Of a DNA stretch of 64,000 bases, positions 58,763 to 64,000 are shown in pieces. The translations under genes and the position numbers were made by a program. The DNA is from Platycnemis pennipes (Eukaryota > Arthropoda > Insecta > Odonata > Platycnemididae): NCBI GenBank assembly GCA_933228895.1, contig OW121851.1:126217624-126281623 (forward strand), given 5' to 3'. The notes under the pieces were generated by a model. That model was given only the letters and a program-made list of their open reading frames with translations, searched no databases and was not told the origin of the DNA. How positions within the stretch are numbered: the stretch's first letter is position 1; each line of letters opens with the position of its first letter.

Positions 58763-59464
58763 TGATTAATGAATTTGCAGGCCATTAACACCATTCCAAT
58801 ACAGTAAATTATCATGGTCATTAATCATTAGTAGTGTGCTGCACTTCTTCCTTCTTATTTCAGAAATAAACATCCCAAGCAGCACAGCTTGTTAGAAACT
58901 AAATTACGCTTGTCTAGGATAAAAACTCTAAAATAATGGATGTGGCAGAATGAAGTAAATATAATGTAAAGCAAAAATTATCAAATCAATTCTATACAAG
59001 CAAAATGTATTTCAGAAATTACCTGACAAACTATAAACCAACAACTTAAAGGGCAAAACTTGTTTGTGCTAAGTTCCCCTCAGGAATCTTTGGCAGAATG
59101 GTACAGGTGCGAGAGAAAATGAAAATTCTCTAACTGCCAAAGTCTCATAAAATGACTTCAGGCTGCAAGTACTCAGTGTCTCCCACTTGCCATATCAATT
59201 GGAACAGAGAGGGTGAGAGAGGATGAGTCGAATCAGGAGGGGTTTTTTCAGCAAGGTTGAGGTGGTGGAGAGGAAAGATTTTGGATATAGAAGATTGTTA
59301 GCTTTGGATGTGAGGAAAAATTGGTATGGGTACGTAGGTGAGGTGGAAGTTTTCAATTGGAGCATCAGGAACGTTTCTGAATCTGGCCACAGAATTCCAT
59401 GGTCTTTGTGCTCAAATTCTGGTCTTCTTACACCTCCAGGGTACATTGTAATTTATAAGTAATC

Positions 59465-61760
59465 ATCCTCCTTTTGACCCACTTTACTGTCTCCATCCTT
59501 CTCCATACCCATGCATCTCAAAAGCTCTAAGTCTGTTTTTTATCTTCTTTTCTTAAAACCCATTTTTCTGCTCCAAATAGTGCCATGCTCCACACCAAAC
59601 TTGTCACTAATCTTTTCTTTATTTCCCTACTTAACACCCCTGTCATTAGTTCATGCCTCACCCATTTTATCAATTTTCCCCTTAACTTTACTCCTGCCTT
59701 GAGCTCATTCCAAGACTCTCTTACAATTTACTCCAAGTATATATTAAGAAGTACCAGCAATAACGGACAACCTTGCCTGATTCCCCTCCCAATTGTTGCC
59801 CAGTAAGATTCTCCATCAGCTACTCTCACTTGTGCCATGTATAACTTCCAGATCATTGTCCGCTCTCTCCAGTCTACTTCTATCTTCCGCAATATTTCTA
59901 CATATGTATTAATTTTTTCTTCCTCACTCTGTTGAATGGCTTTTTGAAATCAAAGAAGTGTGTGAATACATCCTGATTACATTCCACATTCCTTTCCACC
60001 AGTATTCTCATCACTGTAGTTGCATCCCAGGTAACCCTCCCCTTCCAAAATTAAAATGATCCTCAACTGGAAATTCATTTGCTCTCTTTTCCATCCTTCT
60101 GTTGATGATTTTAAGCACTAACTTTGTCACATGAGAAATCAAACTTATCATTCTGTAATCCTCACATTCTTTTGTCACCCTCTTTTTTGGTATAGGTATT
60201 GGTATGTTTTTACAAAATCCTCGGGCCCAACCCCCTACTCTATACTCTACAATCATGCCCATAAAATCTCTCCCTTCCCCTCTTTCTAGGTTCTTCAGAA
60301 GTTCAGCTGGAATGTTATCTATTCCCACCACTTTACCACCTTCATTTATCACAATGTCTCAATATCCATTATTCCTTGGTCTGTGTTCACTATCATACAG
60401 TTCCTTGGCATATTCCTTCCACTGACACTAAATCTCCTCTGGTTCCATTGCTAAATTTCCTCTTCTGTCTTTGATGCATGGGGCTGTTTTCCATTTCTTT
60501 ATGCCTCTACATTCTAACCTTTGAGTACAGACTGCCTATTTACCCTTCTCTCTGGAGCCTCTCCATATCCTCACATTGCCGACTCCACCACTTTTCTCTC
60601 ACTCTCTTTGTCTCTCTCCTAAGTCTTGTTATTGTTTATCTGCTCATAATGATTTCTGCCTTGCTCTGTGTTTACATTTGTCCATTTCCTCCTTTCCTTG
60701 ATTTTTTCCCATCATTTATGGTGTTAACTATGGGTTCACAATTTTCCTGGCATCTACTTTTCCAATTGTTTTCTCAGTTGCTCTTCTTATATTTGTCTTT
60801 ATTATTTCCCACCCTTTTCCAATGGTTCCTATTTTCTCCTACTCCTTCATGCATCTGTACACCATCTCCTGATATACTCTCCACTTCATTCTAATCAGTG
60901 CTCTTACATCCCACTTTTTATTATCCTTATTTTTAACTTTTTTAATCTCATCTCGTATTTTGTCACCACCAAGTTATGGTCGAAGTATGGTCAATCTGCA
61001 CCGGAGAAACAATGGAAATTTTTCATGCTGTTCCTGAATCTTTGCCTTATCATGATGTAATCTATTTGGTATCCCCCTATATCCCCTGGCATTTCCCATG
61101 TGTACTTATGCCTAGGGTGGTGTTTGAACCACATGATCATAATCACTAAATTATTCCCCTGACAGAATTCCACTGTTTTCTATCCACTGTTATTTCTTTC
61201 ACCCAGCCCATACTCCCCTACTTCACTTCCATCCCTCCCTTCCCCTACTACAGCGTTTGTCTCGCGTAACTATTAGGTTCTTCCTACCCGTAACTTTTCC
61301 TATCACTTCTTACAGCTGATAATATACTTCCTCTTCTTTATATCCGCTGTAGGTTATAATTCATAATTATAGCCTACAGTGCAGGCAATTGTACTGGCAA
61401 TAGACCTGTACTATGACTACATTTGTCATCATTGCTTTAATTTCAATAACCAATATTCTGACACTCACCTGCTCCACATTCAATACCCTTTTCCCTAACA
61501 TTGCATTCAACACAATTGCTACTCCCCACTGGCTCTTTTCCCCTTCACTGTGTATAACCCAGTTACTTTCACTCCAGAAGTACTCCTGTTCTTTCCATTT
61601 TACTTTGCTTACTTCCAATAAATCGATCTTTCCCCCCTTCATTTCACACTTAATGTTTTCTAGTTTCCCATACCTTAACATTGTCCTAACATTCAATGTC
61701 CCAATTCTAAGCATAGTTGCTCTCTTCTCTGATTTCTTCTCCACCACTGTTTTCTTTGCT
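59465..61760 (-). mobile_element. Second RTE subfamily, decayed copy with endonuclease and RT
   Basis: Read on the minus strand, 61747-61367 encodes an APE-type endonuclease start (LRIGTLNVRTMLRYGKLENI, then WVIHSEGEKSQWGVAIVLN). The usual SEVRW motif with the catalytic Glu reads SKVKW, so the site is lost. Around 61173-60991 is a FKHHPRHKYTWEMPGD..QIDYIMI block, the middle of the endonuclease. At 60352-60011 RT finger motifs appear (IDNIPAELLKN, NIPIPIPKK, EDYRMISL), then RQGCPLLLVLLNIYLE near 59770-59730. The FADD block is missing: the sequence jumps to SREIKKRLVTSLVWSMALFGAEKW. Many stops and shifts are present. The 5' UTR may extend past 61760. Confidence 0.85.
61367..61747 (-). pseudogene. 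RTE APE-type endonuclease relic
   Basis: A 126-codon frame holds the N-terminal third of the endonuclease that nicks target DNA for reverse transcription. The family Asn of the TxNVRT motif is present, while the Glu of the SEVRW motif is replaced by Lys. The frame closes after VVIVQVYCQY, just where the RTE consensus continues to the middle motifs found further on at 61173. Confidence 0.8.
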
Positions 61761-62188
61761 GTTGTCTTCCTTTGCGTGCAAGGATTTCATGTGATGACAA
61801 CGTCAGAGTCCTTGCTTCCCCTGCTGCCGGGCATAACACCCACCCCACTTATTTGCATCCAGGCACTGTACTTGCTAGGATTTAATTCTCTATTGTTAAA
61901 GCCTATTGGGTCCATTGTTCACTGGAAAATTTTAATTGAAGTGGTTTCTCATTGCCAGCCTCAATAGTGCTTTTAACGTGACACCATCACTTTAAAGGGG
62001 TCAGATGCTTTCTTACTGAGGAACAGACACTGTGAGTATTGTACATGTTATAACTTTTGTCAGGCTTGTATTTCTGCTGGGGAGTTGCAAGATTGAGTAA
62101 TTTTTTAATCAGGGTATTCCACCTTTATTTTTTAACTTTAACACATTCACTGCGGAGCTGTTTAAAGCCCTACCCCTCACAGCGCGGT

Positions 62189-62208
62189 GTGACCCACCGG
62201 TGGGTCAC
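62189..62208. repeat. Subterminal palindrome, left
   Basis: GTGACCCACCGGTGGGTCAC is a perfect 20-base palindrome 47 bases inside the left end of the piggyBac-like element; possibly a transposase-binding site. Confidence 0.8.
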
Positions 62209-63006
62209 TGTCCTTCTGAGCTTCTGGCCACTGCCGAGGGATGGTGGTTGAAGCGGCAACACTCAGCTGTTTCCTGAGATTAGAGGAAGGCTGGGGGAGG
62301 CTACTCCCAGCTTCGCCCCCAGCCCACCCCTCCACCGGCCACGTGGGGCACGCTATCTTCTAGACCCTGGCGTGGGATGGGGGAAGAGAGGGGCAACAAT
62401 ACAATGCATGTGGTAAAGATTTGCTGACGTTCGGAAAACCCAGGAGACTCCCACCCATCTCTGTTTATTGCGCCTGCCCTCGTTTGCGCCCGTCTGTGAG
62501 ACGTAGATGCCCGTCCGTGCGTACTTATTCCCCAGCCCTGCTCACACTATGAGAAAAGGGAAGGGGGATCCTTTGGAAAGAGTACATAGTGGTTTGTCTC
62601 ACTCAGAAAAAGTAGTGTCTGCATTTCGGGAGACGTTCACCCGGTAAGGGCACGGTCACTCATCCACCACTGAGGGATTGGCTCAAGAACGCTATGCGAC
62701 TCTTTCCCAATTGCCCTTCCGTAGAGGGGGGGTTGGGGGGAAGGGAAGAGAGAGAGTCAATCTCTCACACAGCCGGGCGAGTGCGGTTTGGACTGTTTAG
62801 TTTACGAGCAACTGACGGACAGCCAAGAGGTTGAGGAGAAAAAATTTTCCTTAACATTTTCATTATTTTTAATAAGTTGATATGTTTTACTATATCAAGT
62901 ATTGTTCATCCTAATGTATAAAAATCGCATAAACATGAAAAAAAACAAAAAGAAAGCAAAAAATAAACGTATTTTGGATATAATACGCTAATATGTAAAT
63001 TTGTTC

Positions 63007-63026
63007 ATGACCCACCGGTGGGTCAC
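63007..63026. repeat. Internal palindrome
   Basis: The same core (TGACCCACCGGTGGGTCA) as the two subterminal palindromes, 185 bases from the right end. Confidence 0.8.
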
Positions 63027-63176
63027 ACTAAGTGTCACATAGTAGTCATATTATTTGAACAGTGACTAACCTCTGGGTGAAGTCACTTGAGAAGTTCTCG
63101 ATTCCTACTCTCACAATACTCCTCGCAAGTTACGACAATTCACAGAATTTTATGGCGCGGCGCTAGATGCATCTGT

Positions 63177-63196
63177 GTGACCCACCGGTGGGTCAC
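63177..63196. repeat. Subterminal palindrome, right
   Basis: Identical 20-base palindrome 15 bases inside the right end of the piggyBac-like element. The two subterminal sites are therefore asymmetrically placed. Confidence 0.8.
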
Positions 63197-63459
63197 GCCG
63201 CAGTGAACGTGTTAAACTATAAAAATAATGCATTGTATTTTTTTTAATTTTTCCCTCAAGTTAAAATTTATCAGTAGAGGAAACTTTTCAACTAAATTCA
63301 GCTGCCATATGATCAAACCACTGACCAATAGTTTCGTAAACCCCCATAAAAGAATCCTGAATGTATACGTGTTTAATTATTTTTATTTGAATGAAGTGTA
63401 TTGTAATGCTCTATAATCATAATTTTAAAACTATTATTGTGCATCCTTACACTCACTAA

Positions 63460-63800
63460 TATGTGGTAACTACCCACATAGCAAAGCAAGCTTGCATTGG
63501 CAGGATTAAAGCTTGCTACAATCCCACTACTGCACCTGCTACAAGCTTGCAAAGTTGCTCTGCAAGTTACACTGCAAGGAACCCTATGGTTGTGCTTGCA
63601 TTGAGCCATTATTGCAACCAATACTGCCAAGTTGCCAAAGTCCTGCAGCAAAGTTGGCAAGTTTGGCCCACTCCATGTACCTAGGTCGAGTGAAACTTGT
63701 AGTGAGCGTGACAATAATGGCAAACTTGCAGCAAGTTTGCATCTAGATTGCCAATCTTGGCAAGCCGTACACTAACCATAAGAAAACTTACTGCAACCTT
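63460..63800. repeat. Block rich in GCAA / TTGC words
   Basis: GCAAGCTTGC, AAAGTTGC, TTGCAACC, GCCAAGTTGCC and CTTGCAGCAAGTTTGC recur at short intervals on both strands over about 320 bases, producing many short inverted repeats. No unit length is constant. It may be a decayed fold-back element. Confidence 0.5.
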
Positions 63801-64000
63801 GCATGCCTTGAGGGTAGTAGTAGTTTTCTCTGTTAATGATAATATGCTTAAAATTTTAATTATTTCATAACTTTGTAGATCACTTTGTATGAGATGAAGT
63901 TCATAGTAGCACTATGACTCAAAGCAAAAAGGTTTACCTTTATGAGGTCTTCTTTTCTTGGATGACTATAATTTTTCAACCTTAAGAATTCTGTAATAGG

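Larger units (their letters stand above)
62142..63211. mobile_element. piggyBac-like non-autonomous element (MITE)
   Basis: The ends CACATTCACTGCGG and CCGCAGTGAACGTG are 14-base inverted repeats with one mismatch, and both are flanked by TTAA (62138-62141 and 63212-63215), the piggyBac target duplication. No transposase frame was found in the 1,070 bases. Copies of a GC-rich palindrome with core GACCCACCGGTGGGTC lie near both ends and once more inside. TIR sequence and TTAA together support the superfamily call. Confidence 0.85.

Noticed and set aside
60478..60894. 138-codon plus-strand hydrophobic frame
   Set aside because: It is the antisense shadow of the minus-strand RTE copy; hydrophobicity comes from pyrimidine-rich complement.
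61413..61967. 184-codon plus-strand frame
   Set aside because: Antisense of the RTE endonuclease coding strand.

Overview
The window looks like animal, most likely arthropod or insect, nuclear DNA. It is AT-rich, has short spliced exons with GT-AG introns, and is dominated by retroelement and DNA-transposon debris. No bacterial operons, rRNA genes, functional tRNA genes or CRISPR arrays are visible. The species cannot be named from the sequence.

Only two host genes are recognised, and they lie head to head near 50.5-51.2 kb. On the minus strand, 50551-50693 is the first coding exon of a TRAF4-like RING-finger adaptor; its other exons were not found. On the plus strand, seven exons between 51166 and 56492 encode the first 387 residues of a RUS1/RUSF1 family (DUF647) membrane protein, joined by phase-compatible introns. 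The C-terminal exon or exons were not found and may lie beyond 64 kb. The roughly 470 bp between the two start codons should carry a shared promoter region.

The left 50 kb holds no recognised conserved gene. It contains: (i) RTE-type non-LTR retrotransposon copies, best at about 36.5-37.9 kb and 18.9-20.4 kb, with (TGATGA)n-like tails; (ii) many 5'-truncated 3' ends of a CR1/L2/Jockey-like LINE with a GTAGAT tail, whose parent copy with ORF C-terminus is at 34.7-35.3 kb; (iii) tRNA-derived SINEs; (iv) three copies of a 540-bp TIR element; (v) a 230-bp PIF/Harbinger-like MITE nested in an RTE copy; and (vi) a scattered set of hammerhead-ribozyme-like motifs of the kind known from Penelope-like retroelements, one set in a palindromic insertion with a 14-bp target duplication.

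The right end (56.5-64 kb) holds a decayed but cleanly bounded Helitron with a Pif1-type helicase relic, a decayed antisense RTE element of a second subfamily with endonuclease and RT remnants, a 1,070-bp piggyBac-like non-autonomous element with TTAA ends and three identical-core palindromes, and a block rich in GCAA/TTGC words. The most interesting unexplained layer is the hammerhead-like motif population and its fold-back relatives.
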